A DNA stretch of 64,000 bases, taken from Anaspis maculata (lineage: Eukaryota > Arthropoda > Insecta > Coleoptera > Scraptiidae). The notes under the pieces are model-generated. The model did no database searches, was not told the origin of the DNA, and saw only the letters and a list, made by a program, of their open reading frames with translations. This document shows positions 35,080 to 46,827 of this stretch, piece by piece (position 1 is the stretch's first letter; every line of letters begins with the position of its first letter). The stretch lies in contig OX421964.1 in NCBI GenBank assembly GCA_949128115.1, forward strand, positions 30,186,177 through 30,250,176, written 5' to 3'. The translations under genes and the position numbers were made by a program.

Positions 35080-35786
35080 GTGGTAGTGCAAGGCTGGTCG
35101 ACGTTATGTTGTACTATAGGTTGCCTCATCCAGTTTATGAGTGACGTCACAAGATACCCTCCGGGTACTTGATTTTGGCTGAAACTGATGTCGCTTTTTT
35201 CGTTTGACATTTCGGATCTTATTTCGACGGAAATCCACCAAATTTCTGAACTGGACGAGAAATGGTTGATGCACATTCAACGATTGGTGGTTTTTAGATG
35301 AATCGGGCATGCTTTTATCCACCAAAACACAATTTGAACCGCCGAACTGTCAAGACCAAAAACAAGGCGATAACGTTATCACGAGGTGAAGCAAACCGCG
35401 CATCTGTCACCGGGTAGCTCATTGGTTAAGAACCTGACTTTCAACAGAAAGGTAGTGGGATCGAACCGCAGCCGTGCCGAGCTTTTTTTTCTCCAAAAAC
35501 GCCCAAATTGTGATTTTAAAAATTAGAAAGAGAAAACAAAGTTCAAATTAGTGTTGCCCAACTCATATTTAATAACCACCAATCGTTGAATGTGCATCAA
35601 CCATTTCTCGTCCAGTTCAGAAATTTGGTGGATTTCCGTCGAAATAAGATCCGAAATGTCAAACGAAAAAAGCGACATCAGTTTCAGCCAAAATCAAGTA
35701 CCCGGAGGGTATCTTGTGACGTCACTCATAAACTGGATGAGGCAACCTATAGTACAACATAACGTCGACCAGCCTTGGTGGTAGTG
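35080..35786. mobile_element. MULE-like element with 9-bp target duplication
   Basis: A perfect 9-bp direct repeat GTGGTAGTG (35080-35088 and 35778-35786) flanks a 689-bp element. Its ends are CAAGGCTGGTCGACGTTATG and the complement CATAACGTCGACCAGCCTTG. The terminal inverted arms are about 204 bp (35089-35292 and 35574-35777) and appear essentially identical, which implies a recent event. Long TIRs with 9-bp duplications are characteristic of Mutator-like elements. The 281-bp centre carries a tRNA-like sequence, not a transposase, so it needs a helper. The class rests on architecture, not on protein homology. Confidence 0.8.
35408..35490 (+). repeat. tRNA-derived sequence inside the MULE-like element
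   Basis: GGGTAGCTCATTGGTTAAGA fits an A box, and GTGGGATCGAACCGC about 35 bases on fits a B box. A run of eight T (35483-35490), a Pol III terminator, follows shortly after. CTGACTTTCAACAG gives an anticodon-arm-like region. The stems do not all pair, so this is a SINE head or a decayed tRNA rather than a working tRNA. Confidence 0.55.
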
Positions 35787-36759
35787 GGGTGGTTTGACGT
35801 CGATGTCAAGGTGCCAGGTGAGTTAATAAAGCGGGTCGTAGGGCCTAAACTAATTGAGCTCAATTAACCTAGATACGACAATTAACACGCAACAAAATAA
35901 CATGGAACAACACCACCGCAACGTCCGTTGCATTCGGGGGAAAACTCACGCCTCCGATGCAAGCTGGTGCCCCTTGCCGTCCACTGGGTCGCTACGTAGA
36001 TGGTGTCGGCGTTGGCGGAGATGGGACGTGGCCGTGGGCGCTACCGGTGTTGGAGGAGTCAGCCTCAGGTGGTCGTGGTGGATTTGGACTCCTTGCCGTC
36101 GCGTCGATTTTCAAGAGGAAAAAAAGACACCAGCCCGGCTGTCTATTGTCGTAGAGTTTGTGGTTCGTGTGGCGGACGACACAGAACCAAATCCAGACCT
36201 GGGGAATCGACTTCCTGGCTTGACTACCTAATGTTGTCGATGTGGCCGAGTCGTCAAAATGTGGGTCACAACTACTGGCAATATAGGCCCCAGGGTAAAA
36301 CCAGGAGCCTAACAAAATAGGGAGGGACAAAAATTAGGGGGAATAACACACAGAGCGGCATGGGACATACCCTTGATGTTGGCGGGCTTCGTAAACGTGG
36401 GTGGACGAACAATCTTTCTTGCCTCAAGAATTAGTGCTGGTCTTCGCGGAAGACGTTAAGCACTGCACACCAGCACAGACGACGTTTGTAAACGGAGAAA
36501 ATGTCGAATTGCCGTACTTGGGCTTGGAAAAGCGTTTCCACTTCTTAGGATGGTATGATGGCTACCAAAAAGAAAATTGTTATCACTATCCCTTTTTTCC
36601 CTTCTTCTAGATTTCTCTAGAGGTCACGTGGGCCTTCACGTCATCAAGGTAAACAAACCCCTAACCAAGAAGGTAGACCACGAAGATTTAGAAGAAAATG
36701 CGGAAAGTGAAAAGAGAAAGTATTGTGAAAGAAACTGTGTGTTGTTATCGAGTAATTTT
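35787..36759. other. Unassigned stretch, possible degraded coding pieces
   Basis: A 69-aa frame at 36401-36610 (+) contains FVNGENVELPYLGLEKRFHF and looks protein-like, but I recognise no family and see no clear exon borders. GC content is higher at 35930-36240. It could be a decayed transposon or gene fragment. Confidence 0.3.
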
Positions 36760-36950
36760 CTGTGTAACATCTTGATGTGGTTTACATTGCCTGCAAATTT
36801 CATTTCAATCGGATCACTTTTAGAGAAATTCAAAATGGCGGATCAAAGATGGCAGATCGGATCAAAAGTCAACTTGACATCCTGGACAAATGTACTATTA
36901 ATCAGCGTTTACACCACATCCATATCTTTCTTTCCTGAGGAGTTATCCCA
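36760..36950 (+). repeat. Dispersed about 205-bp repeat, copy 3
   Basis: Contains ATCTTGATGTGGTTTACATT, CTGCAAATTTCATTTCAATC, TTAGAGAAATTCAAAATGGC, GGATCAAAGATGGC and ACACCACATCCATATCTTTC, in the order of copies 1 and 2. It is the most diverged of the three. Confidence 0.6.
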
Positions 36951-37871
36951 GGTACGGATGGACGGACGGACAAAGTGAAAGCTAGAAGCGCCTTTTTCCC
37001 ATTTTTTGGGAAAGTGCGCTGAAAAACTAGGAAGCATGAATTTGATTTTGTTACCGAGATATAGAGTGTGCTCCGAACCAACCGAAAAAAAGTCCGGGAC
37101 TGGGAAATGCTTTTGTTTTTCAAAGTGCCAGAAAAGCAAAAAAATAAAAAAATATGTTTTTTTTTTGGTCAGTATGTCAAACCGATTGTTGTGAACTCTC
37201 TACAAAAAATTGAAGTTTCTTTCTGAATTCTTGGATGTGTTTTGAAATTTCATTCACTGTACAGGATGGGTCATTGAGTTTTAAAAATCTAGTTTTCCTC
37301 AAAAATACATGCAGAAAGTTATCTATGGAGACAAATCGTGTTACCTATGTGTTGCTCTACATCAGTTCAGGAACCTCTGCGGAACTTTTCCGGGTGTTTA
37401 TGAATCATTTGGATTTTTAAAGTATATGATCCACTCTGTCTACTTAGTAAATGAATTTTCGAAACACAGGCAACACTTCAAAAACGATGCTTTTTCGTTC
37501 GTTCTGAAGATTGATTTGGAGGTATGAGGTATGAGGTATGAGGAAAATATTCGGAATAATTTTTTTTAAGTTTTTTCATAACTCTCAATAAAAATAAAAA
37601 CAAAGCTTTTTGTAGAGATTAGAACAAGAAAATTTTGTGGAAAAAAGGACCAGAAAGGATGGACGGGAGCGCTGGCGAAATGAATCTCATGAACGAGGTT
37701 CGTGAGTTCGCCCTCCCAGGCGCCGACCGATGTCTTTGAGGGAGTAAGCTCACCATCAGCTTAGCAATCATGAGTCTCGAAACCCAGTGGGTAATAAACA
37801 TATTGTGGCAGAAGAGCCGAATATTTTTATGTTCTCGACGTTCTGCAAGGTGAGCAGCGAAGCAAGCTTCT

Positions 37872-38120
37872 TTGGCAAAAAACTCCACGTACGTGGATGT
37901 GGATTATAGAGTGTTTACCGGATGGTTCCACGTTAACGGCATGGAATTCTGGCCGGATGCTCGTCGTTACATACAAGCTTCCGGCCACATATCTATGCCT
38001 TTGAAGTGGAACCATTTGGTTGTTTACATCGACACGACTCGCGACCTGAAGCTCCAGACAGATAATGGTATTCCTGCAGAAGTTGACGTGATCTTCCCCA
38101 GACTTCCACTAACAAGGTAG
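37872..38120 (+). other. Unrecognised protein-like open frame
   Basis: The frame (82 aa) reads STYVDVDYRVFTGWFHVNGM ... WNHLVVYIDTTRDLKLQTDN ... VDVIFPRLPLTR. Its composition is protein-like, and further short frames of similar character continue to about 38900 with stops between them. I do not recognise a family, and no start, splice or terminal structure is convincing. A degraded mobile element is as likely as an exon. Confidence 0.25.
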
Positions 38121-38909
38121 TGACGACCTTCACCTCTGAACCACAACAACAAATGTGTGGGATGCATAGAGAGCAGACAAGACGTAAACCAATGATCATT
38201 TTCAAAGAGTCGTCATCAAGAACAGTAAAGAACCCAATGAAGAAGAAGGCAAGGCATAGAACTAAGCCCCTGCTTTGCGCGTCGATACAGCAAAGAAGCG
38301 GGCGATTTCAGCATTGTCATTCAGCGTGACCGTTTGAAAGCCACGGGAAGCGGGAAGCATCAGGTCGTGAATCGAAACCTAGGTTCAGCGATCAGAGGAG
38401 TAGGGCTTAATTTGTTACAGAGTGAGTTGATGACAAGAAATCAGGAAGAGATAACTCAACAATGGAACGGACTCCGAGACCACCATTTTGAACATGAAGG
38501 AAAACCTGCTTTCACATGTCATCCAGAAAGATCTAAATTATAGATGGAATGAATGGCATTACGCATACGGGAGTCGAATTGCTCAAGCAACGGCACATGG
38601 CTTCAAGCAGGACAAGACCTTAGAATATACCAGAAATATGAAAAGCCAATTGCATTTTTTCACAAGAAACAAGGTGTAGTGGTCTTGCAGAATGGATATA
38701 GTTGGAGCATGTTCGACCATTCTCAAGTTTCTTGGTCAAAAAGCCAGGAATGGTTTCATTGTTCAAAGGAGCTTCAGGAAAAGTATCAGCTCATCAGTCA
38801 AGAGCTTGTCACCAACTAGAAGGGTTGATGGAAGCTCTACGACTTGAACTGCCGGTTCTAAAGACTACTATTAATGAACAATTCTATTTTGGTCAAACTG
38901 AACTCTAAA

Positions 38910-41900
38910 CCAACAACGCTGCTTGTATTTTGGATAGGGCTAATGTCGTCTGCGATGGCGTTTTGAGAGCTAATAATTGTGGCTATTCTAGCATGCCTCA
39001 AATTCCAAACGTAGGAAACGTTTGATGTAATTTTTTGTTAATGTTGGAAGTTTTCTGCTTCGTTCACGAAAATAATAAACAGAACAATAAGATGGTATTT
39101 ACTTGCCTGTCAAGCGTGTCTGTACGGTTGTAAAACCTGTGGCAATGGGCAAAACACGTCTAATTAAAAATACGAACTCGTAGTTTGTAGAGCAGAAGCA
39201 GAAAGTAGGAATTTAGTTATACAATAAAAGGAGCTGCGCCGGTACATATTTCGCCAAGGGAATGGGCTGAAGCTGCCGGGGGTGTGAAATTTGCAGGCTA
39301 CGGCCCTGCTGGCGGCGCACCCGTACGCTCATATCTGTATCTTATATTGCAACACATGTTGCCAACCTCTCATCGCAGTTTGTTCTAGACAACAACATTT
39401 CAAACTTTATTTGATTCTTCGTGGTGCTCTGTTCCACTTTGAAATTGGGAGTCGGAGTATGGGATCCGGTTGGAATTTCTACGCACTCGAGGATCCTCTT
39501 TCTATATATTTATTCCTCTCTCTATGCGATTTTTTCGCTTTTTCTGGCCGAACAGATAGAGCGCGACCGACGAGCGAAAAAGGCAAAAGGCGAAGGACGA
39601 CGCGCGGTCTTTCCATATTCTATTAAGAATGTGTATGTGTGTGTGTGTGAGAGCGTGTGTCTGCGTGTGCGAAACAGATAGTAAATCAATAAAAGTAATT
39701 GGAATTTTTATTTGACTGTTGAACAAGGAATGGTTGTCTAATAAAAGCCGAAAGCCTGCGGAGGCATCCTCTCCGCCGCCACCCCTCGTGACGTCTTCGG
39801 GGTTAAAATGAAACGATGTAGCAAGGTAAGCCACAGGCAGTAAGTTCCAATTTGCGAATTACCCTGACATTTTGGCCTCGGCGCATTTTCCCTAATACCG
39901 CCCGGGAAGGAAACCTCTCGGATGGCACCGCAGACGGTTTTTATTTCGCTTTTAAGGAATCACACAGGATTCGTTGATCCCTGTGTCTACCACTGAAACA
40001 TTGCTTGCGCTGTCAGCAGCGGAGCCATATGAAAAAGTCGTGGTGATGCGGTTTCTGTCACAGCCGTCCGTCAATTTAGCACGTGATAATTCCATCATGT
40101 ATAGCTATATTTCGTCAGCAGGTATACGAGTATGGATGCAGCAGCTCTCTCCTCCTGTCGACCGCACACCACTCTCTAGGCACTCCGTTACCAGTTATCA
40201 CCAACACAGAGCGACGATTCGTTCGACGGTGACGTGTCCCATCTCGTTCTCGTCAAATCTGCATGATTTGTGCCCGCGTGCAATTTGTGACAATTTCATT
40301 TTGCGCCCGATACATTCGCATAATTGTCATGCACGTCACCGAACCATTATCAATTACTCCCTCACTTGAGGCAAATCAAATTCCTCACGCTCTGTTTCAC
40401 TTAACATCACCAACAGAGAGTGCCACCCCAAACCCCCCTCTCCGACAAAACAATGAATTTTTAACGCCGGCTGTAAGTGCCCATATAATGTTCATTAGAC
40501 GTCTAATAAATTTTGGGGCAGACATGGTACCCGCTTAAGCTGAGTGAAATATTAAGGCACACGGAAGTGGGTATATTTATTCGGGACGTTCACATTCAAG
40601 TTGAACCTGTTACATCTAGCTTGAACAATAGACGTTAGAGGTTGTGATGAAGGGCTGAAGTAGACAATGATGGACTTTCGGGGGCAAATCTATATAGTAG
40701 TTAGTTTTTTACTACGTTCTGCTGTCCCAATTGCCTTTAAATTGTTCATTATTTATGTGTACCTAAATATACAAGAATCATATAGCTATCAGTATTCTCC
40801 AAAACAAATAAATAGTGAGTTTTATTGCTTGTTGAGTGAAAAGAAGTCCAGAAGGGCTCCCAACTTCGCTATTCTTCACCATTCTTACTATCGATGTTAA
40901 GCACCTCCACCATTTATGTACCTGTGTCGGGTATACAGGTGTCCCAAAATTATCGCATTCCCGTCCAGAGCGATATGGGGAATCTAGTCAAGAATACGAC
41001 AAAAAGATTAAAAATCGTCATGTCTGTCGTCAAACCTCTCATCGTAGCATCCTTCCTGCAACGTCCTTGAAGCTAATTATTTTGATTCTATCAAATTATC
41101 AAATCAGATTATATTCAAAAGTAACGGCGGCTTCACATATTGCCGGCGACAGTCCCCCACTCCACTGTAGTTGAATACTTTGAACGACACGACAAAAGCT
41201 TGTGTTGCGGAAATGATATGGAGGGAGGTAGGGGGTAGGGGAGTACAGGCTGATTGAGTCCTATTGGCCAGCGACACTGTCGTCGGTGACATACGAAGTT
41301 CTGTGAAGCTGCCATAACTTTTCTTAACTGGAATCAGCATTTTTTCCAAGGCTCTCAACTCAACCCTATACTAAATCCGATCAAATATTTCCGAAGATGT
41401 AAATTAATAAAATTCGAATTTTCCTTGAAATTTCAAATAATAAATCAACAGTTTCTTTTCAAGAGATCATATTTAAAGCACTAAACGTTCTATTGGACTG
41501 ATTTTTGTTTCAAACACTTCTTAGAGTGTTTTCTAATCATGATCTCGCAGATGTGTAGACAAATGTTCATTATTTCTGAGTACCTACTCTGCCGCGTATA
41601 GAAATTTTCTTTCATAGGATTATGAATACTTTCCACAAATCAATATTCTGTCAGTTGCGAAGACCGTGATTGACTGATTTTGAACAATATTTGAAACAAA
41701 TGTTCCACCGTCCCTCATATGGTACTCATGTACCAAGTTCCATCAATTTTCTGTTGGTACTCTTGCTGCAAAACAAATTTTATTGAAATCCGTTTAGTAC
41801 TTCTCGATTTGGGGTTAGATTTGGGATTGGGGTTAGGTGGAAGAACAGGGAACCCTTTCAACGGGGCAACCTGAACCTCGCCCCATTTCTATGATTGAAA

Positions 41901-42106
41901 TATTTGTTTTATTTAAACTGTTATTTTTCACTTAATAGAAATAAAAGACCTTTATTATTACTTCTAGAAACCTTCTCCGTTCTAGAACGTCAAAAGTTTT
42001 GATATTGAAAGCTTCAAGCAATTGACAGATTGCATCAGATATGTACAAAATTGCATGTTTTGGATAGAGTGTTGAAGAGCTTCGAAATGAGCTGTGAAAT
42101 CAAATA
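38910..42106. other. Intergenic region, no gene recognised
   Basis: Contains a TG-rich microsatellite at 39632-39669 and scattered short frames without motifs. No long repeats were identified. Confidence 0.4.
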
Positions 42107-44000
42107 GTCTGGGGACATAGGGTCAAAAAAGGCTTGGCCGTGTGCAACTTCATGAAGATATAAAGAGTTATGCCCTAATCGATTCTTGGGCGATCAAGGA
42201 TCATGAAAAATTATGGTGGAATATTGACGTCTGCTGCAAGCTAATATGGTGGAGGCGCCAAAATGGGCTTCATCTGGTAAGTAATAAGAAACTGGCTGTA
42301 GATCGTTTGTTTTCCAACAGATTTTAATATTTGAAACGTCATTTTGTAGACAAAAAAATTCTCTTCTTATTTCGTACCTAAATTCACAAACGTCATTTCG
42401 GGAAACTGTCTAAATTGTCTCCATAAGATATGCTAAACTCCGGCCTTTTCTGAAGGTTATCCAATATTTCTTAAACTTGGCAGAATTATAGATCTTGATG
42501 TGCCCTTTGCGAATTCCCACTTTTCCATTTCGTACATTTGCCGTGTTGGCCGCCATATTGGAAAGATGGCGCCCAAAAAACAGTTTTTTTTTGTCAATAT
42601 GTTCATTTCAGTTGATGTGAGGTAGAAAGAAGCGTTTGTATGCAAATGGAAGCTTATTCAATTCTCTATAATTTGACACCTTACTCGTATACGTGCTACT
42701 TCCGGTTCTGGGGTTATGGCTTCTAGGACTCCCTGAAGCATCAACTTTCATCATCCAATCAGCATGTTAAGCTGATCTTAACTCCACTTGGCAGTCTGAT
42801 CAACCATAAATAATGATCAGTTGTCAACCACAGACCATTTATATTCAGAAAATAAATCATGGTAACGGTTGTTATGCAACTACAGGGTGAACTCTAAAGG
42901 GAAATTGACTTTGAAAAGGTATAACTTGAGAACCGTAAGTCGCACATAGGTGATTCAGATGTCAAATTTCAGACAATTTATTGGACCTTCACTTTGATAT
43001 GAATTCTAAAATTGTATGACGAATTTTCTAAAATTTTTCCGGAAATATGTTTTTTTTTTGAGCGCCATCTTTTCAAATTTATGGCCAGAACGGCAGAGAT
43101 ACGAAGTGGAAAAGTGGATATTCTCAATAATAACCCTAAATTCCATTATAATGATGAGTTATGAAAGTATCTGATACCCTTCAAATGCTATATATTACCT
43201 TTATTTTTTTCTAGAGTCAGTTTGCCTCCACAGTTCACCCTGTATTCCACAATTAACATCACCATGATCGATTTCCTAACTTTTTATTATCTATGGTTGA
43301 TAGCAAAAAGAGCTTGGTATGGTTAATTTGCCTACTACATGACGGCCGTATCAATTTAACATGCTGATTGAATGCCGAAAGTTGATGTTTCCGAAAGTTC
43401 TGAAAGCTTTAACTCAAGAACCGTAAGGCGCACAAGAATGATTGATATGTCAAATTGTAGAGACTTGAATAGGCTTTCCTCTGCATATACTTGTTTCAAT
43501 CTTGAATCAATTGAATTCAAGATATTGATGAAAAACTGTTTTTTTGGGCGCCATCTTTTCAATATGACGGCCAAAACGGCAAAGATACGAAGTGGAAAAG
43601 TGGAATTCTGGAAAGAGCGACTCAACATCTATAATACTGCCAGGTTTCAAAAATATCGGATAACCTTAAAAAAAAGGCCGAAATTTGGCATAATCTTATA
43701 AAGACAATTTTGACAGTTTCCCGAAATGATGTTTGTAAATTTAGATATGAAATAAGAAGAGAATTCTTTTGTCTGGAAAATGACATTCCAGTTGTTGAAA
43801 TCCGTTGAAAAACGAACGAGCTACAGCCAGTTTCTTATTACAAGGTGTAGCCCATTTTGGCGCCTCCACCATATTTGCCTGCAGTAGATGCCAATATTCC
43901 ACCATAATTTTTCTTGGTCCTTGATCCCCCAGGAATCGAATAACACATAAATCTATATATCTTCACGAAGCTGCACACGACATGAACTATGCCCCCATAC
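42107..44000. mobile_element. Old fold-back element with a nested MITE
   Basis: Outer matching blocks are GGGGACATAG / CTATGCCCCC, GTGTGCAACTTCATGAAGAT / ATCTTCACGAAGCTGCACAC, TATGGTGGAGGCGCCAAAAT / ATTTTGGCGCCTCCACCATA and GGCCGCCATATTGGAAAGAT / ATCTTTTCAATATGACGGCC. Inner pairing CAATCAGCATGTTAA / TTAACATGCTGATTG leads to a centre occupied by the element 42883-43243. The arms are clearly diverged, so it is older than the 14-22 kb palindromes. It is non-coding. Confidence 0.75.
42883..43243. mobile_element. Nested TA-flanked MITE
   Basis: The ends are TA|CAGGGTGAACTCTAAAGGGA and CTCCACAGTTCACCCTG|TA, 361 bp apart, with the pair AAATTGACT / AGTCAGTTT just inside. It lies at the centre of the fold-back 42107-44000. 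Confidence 0.7.
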
Positions 44001-44660
44001 TGAAAATCTTGCATCAAAATCTTTTGTCACTCTTTGACAGTGACATTTCCGTCTGACAGATCACGGTGGAAAGCTTATTTCCACTTTTTTATCATGGACC
44101 CTACGTACATACCCATTGTGGTTGGAATCGGTCTGATGATTGGAAAATAAATAAAGGGACAAAAAACCTGACACACACCTCAAGACTGACCAACCGATAC
44201 GGTTTTTTTTTGACAGATCTCGACGTTTCATCACACGTACTCATTATAATTTTTGCTACTGTTTTTACTGTTTTAGTAGATTGCAAATATTCATCTTCAT
44301 TTAGGGCAGGCGCACCACAAGATTAGATACCTCATTTCGGTCTGGGTTCGCCTTTTACTTATAATTATAATTTACCGGAGAATTATTCTACTCTAATCTT
44401 TCCTAGTCAATAGGGTGATCGGGTGATCTAAATTTATCACTGTTGGAAATACATTTCCATTGATATTTTTATTTAGACAGATAGGTATCACATATTTAGC
44501 GACAAAATAAACAAAAAAATGTAAAACATTTGGTGCATAATATCATGAGATTAAAGTAAAGGTCAAAAAACAAGATCAGCACTATTTTATAACGAGTTAT
44601 TTTTTTTTTTTTTTGATTGTCGAATGCATGTTACCAATGTCACCATCACTGTATTTCACA

Positions 44661-46827
44661 ATGTTGAAGCAATTAGTCGTAGCGTTATTATTGTCGCAGA
44701 GCTTGGCGTTCGGTATAAATAGCTGTCGATGGAAACGTGGTTCATTATTCATCATTTCGTTTTTAGGAGATGAAAATTGCGATTATTTAGGAGTGTTGTT
44801 GTACGAAGACATTGGCTGTGAACCGGTTGAAGTTGAAGGTAAAGCCTGCCCTGTATCGTTCAAATGTCCGAATCTTGAACCCGCAAATGGCACTTGTTTG
44901 TTCCAAGGACACACATTGGAGAGCGGTGAACATCTTAACGATAATGTGACCTATTCCAGCTGTAGGGTTGGATGTTTCTGCGATCCTCTCGAAACCAGGT
45001 TATTTTCACCTTGATTATTTCTGTAGAGTGGTGGGTCTCATGACACCAAAAAAAGTTTTTCTTTTGGCTATGACAGCTGAATCTTGGTATTGGTTCTTAT
45101 ATCGTGTGATCAAATTAGTTCTTGATTCAGACAGGCTGTAGCCCGATCAGATTTAGGGTATCGAAGCTGCATTTTGTTAGGAAACAGCCTGCCTAAATGG
45201 AAAAATCATATGATCACACCTCGGATCACCACAATATAATATAGAGTTATGGCTTCTGACACTAATCTATGGAGATATTTTTGCATTTGGACACACATTT
45301 GAGCGAAAAATGAGTTTTTGGTCTATTTTTCCTCCATTCCTCGTTAAATACAGAATCTTGAATTTGTGCTTTTAGCTATGTTATGTTGATTCGGAAAACA
45401 CCTTGATTAAGGTTTTGAGATTGGTAGTGGTCTTCCGGTCTTGATGAGTAGGGTAGATATGTGACGATACCTTGAACCAAGTACACAGTCTGTAATCAAG
45501 ATTAGGATCAAGACCAAGATCTGTCCCATGAGTCCTACTTTCTAAAGTAAAAGTAAAGTATGTTCTTAAGTATCTATTCAATTTGATGGAATTTTTACAG
45601 AGAAACTTTCACCTGTGCCGCCCTGGACTGTCCCGAATATATGGTAGCTCCACTTCCTTCAAATTGTTACTTCACCTTCACGCCTGGCAAGTGCTTTGCC
45701 ACTGGCAAAAAGTGCGCCAAAGTGAAAGTACTCGAATCCGGGCCGGTTTTTGAGCCCATACCTGACCTGGCCATATGCACAGTGGAGGGAACAAGGTACA
45801 AAGAAGGAATTGAATTCTACCCTTCGGATTCTTGTTTGCACTGCGTTTGCCAAAAAGGTTTCGATGGCAAATTTGTGGAGCCTTTCTGCAAGAGACAAGT
45901 TTGTTCGGAACAAATATCAGATTCTGACAAGTTGATCCAGAACTGCGCTCCTGTTTATTTTAGAGGAGGCGATGGCAAACGTTGTTGCCCTGACGCTTAC
46001 GTTTGTCGTGAGTATTAGGGAGTTTGCGATTTCACGCAACATACAACGCAACGCAACGTAGAACGTGAAAATTCCCCTGTAACTAAGGAATTCCAAATAA
46101 CAAACTCGTCTATTTTCACGTTGAAAGTTACGTTACGTCGTACGGGTGTGTGCACGCAAACTCCCCATTGAGTATTTTATTTATCGTACATCGTAAAACA
46201 GAGTTTCACCACACGTTTCACGAGATCTGGATGGCCTTGGTCCCAGTATTTGTCGGATTCAAGACCTAGAGCAAGACAGTAATTTGTCTTCCAAAACTTG
46301 GACTTCGAGCCATCGACTTAAGATGTTTCGTGTAAGATACCTTCAGCAGTACGTACAGTTTTTTTCAATTTATTAGATGGTTGTGATAGACCGGCGTGAT
46401 TCTTTGATATCGCGTGTAAAGCCTAGCTACTTATGATCAAGGTCAAGACAGTATCTAGTAAAGAGGCCATATTGTTACCAAAACTCTATTTTCGAGACAC
46501 CTAGACCAAGACCATCAGATTATGACTTTCCAAAACCGTCATCAAAGTTTGTGCTCCAATATTGGTCTAGCGTGATGATGTCGTGAAATTTTGGATCAAA
46601 ATAATTGAAAGTTGTAAATATTCGTTACATTTTCAGCTAAAGCAAGTGACAAGATCAAGCAAATTTCAACAGAAAAAAAGAATTCTGAACTAAAGTGCAA
46701 GTTTGGCAAACAAGACGTCAGGCTTGGTGAAGGCATCGAGACGAAACTCGAATACTGGAGCAGCACCAAAGATGTAAAATGCGAATGTATTCTGCCACCG
46801 TTTTTGACATGCCACGAAAAAAAGTGA
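44661..46827 (+). CDS. Secreted cysteine-rich protein with VWC-like segments
   Basis: The four-exon model is 44661-44712, 44767-44998, 45601-46007 and 46637-46827 (882 bp, 293 aa). All introns are GT-AG and phases agree. A signal peptide MLKQLVVALLLSQSLAFG supports ATG 44661 over in-frame ATGs at 44628 and 44637. The mature protein is rich in Cys: CPVSFKCPNL..GTCLFQG, YSSCRVGCFC, then CTVEGTRYKEGIEFYPSDSC..CVCQKGF and CCPDAYVC, the pattern of von Willebrand factor C domains, followed by a second partial unit ELKCKFG..VRLGEGIE..WSS..CECILP. Family knowledge suggests an extracellular role, perhaps binding growth factors; that is not shown here. The first intron is 54 bp, in frame and without a stop. 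Confidence 0.8.

Noticed and set aside
35408..35480. Functional tRNA gene
   Set aside because: The stems do not close fully and the sequence lies inside a transposon; tRNA-derived repeat is the safer call.
44714..44722. TATAAATAG as a TATA box
   Set aside because: It lies inside the first intron of the VWC gene, just after the signal-peptide exon; chance match at the splice donor.
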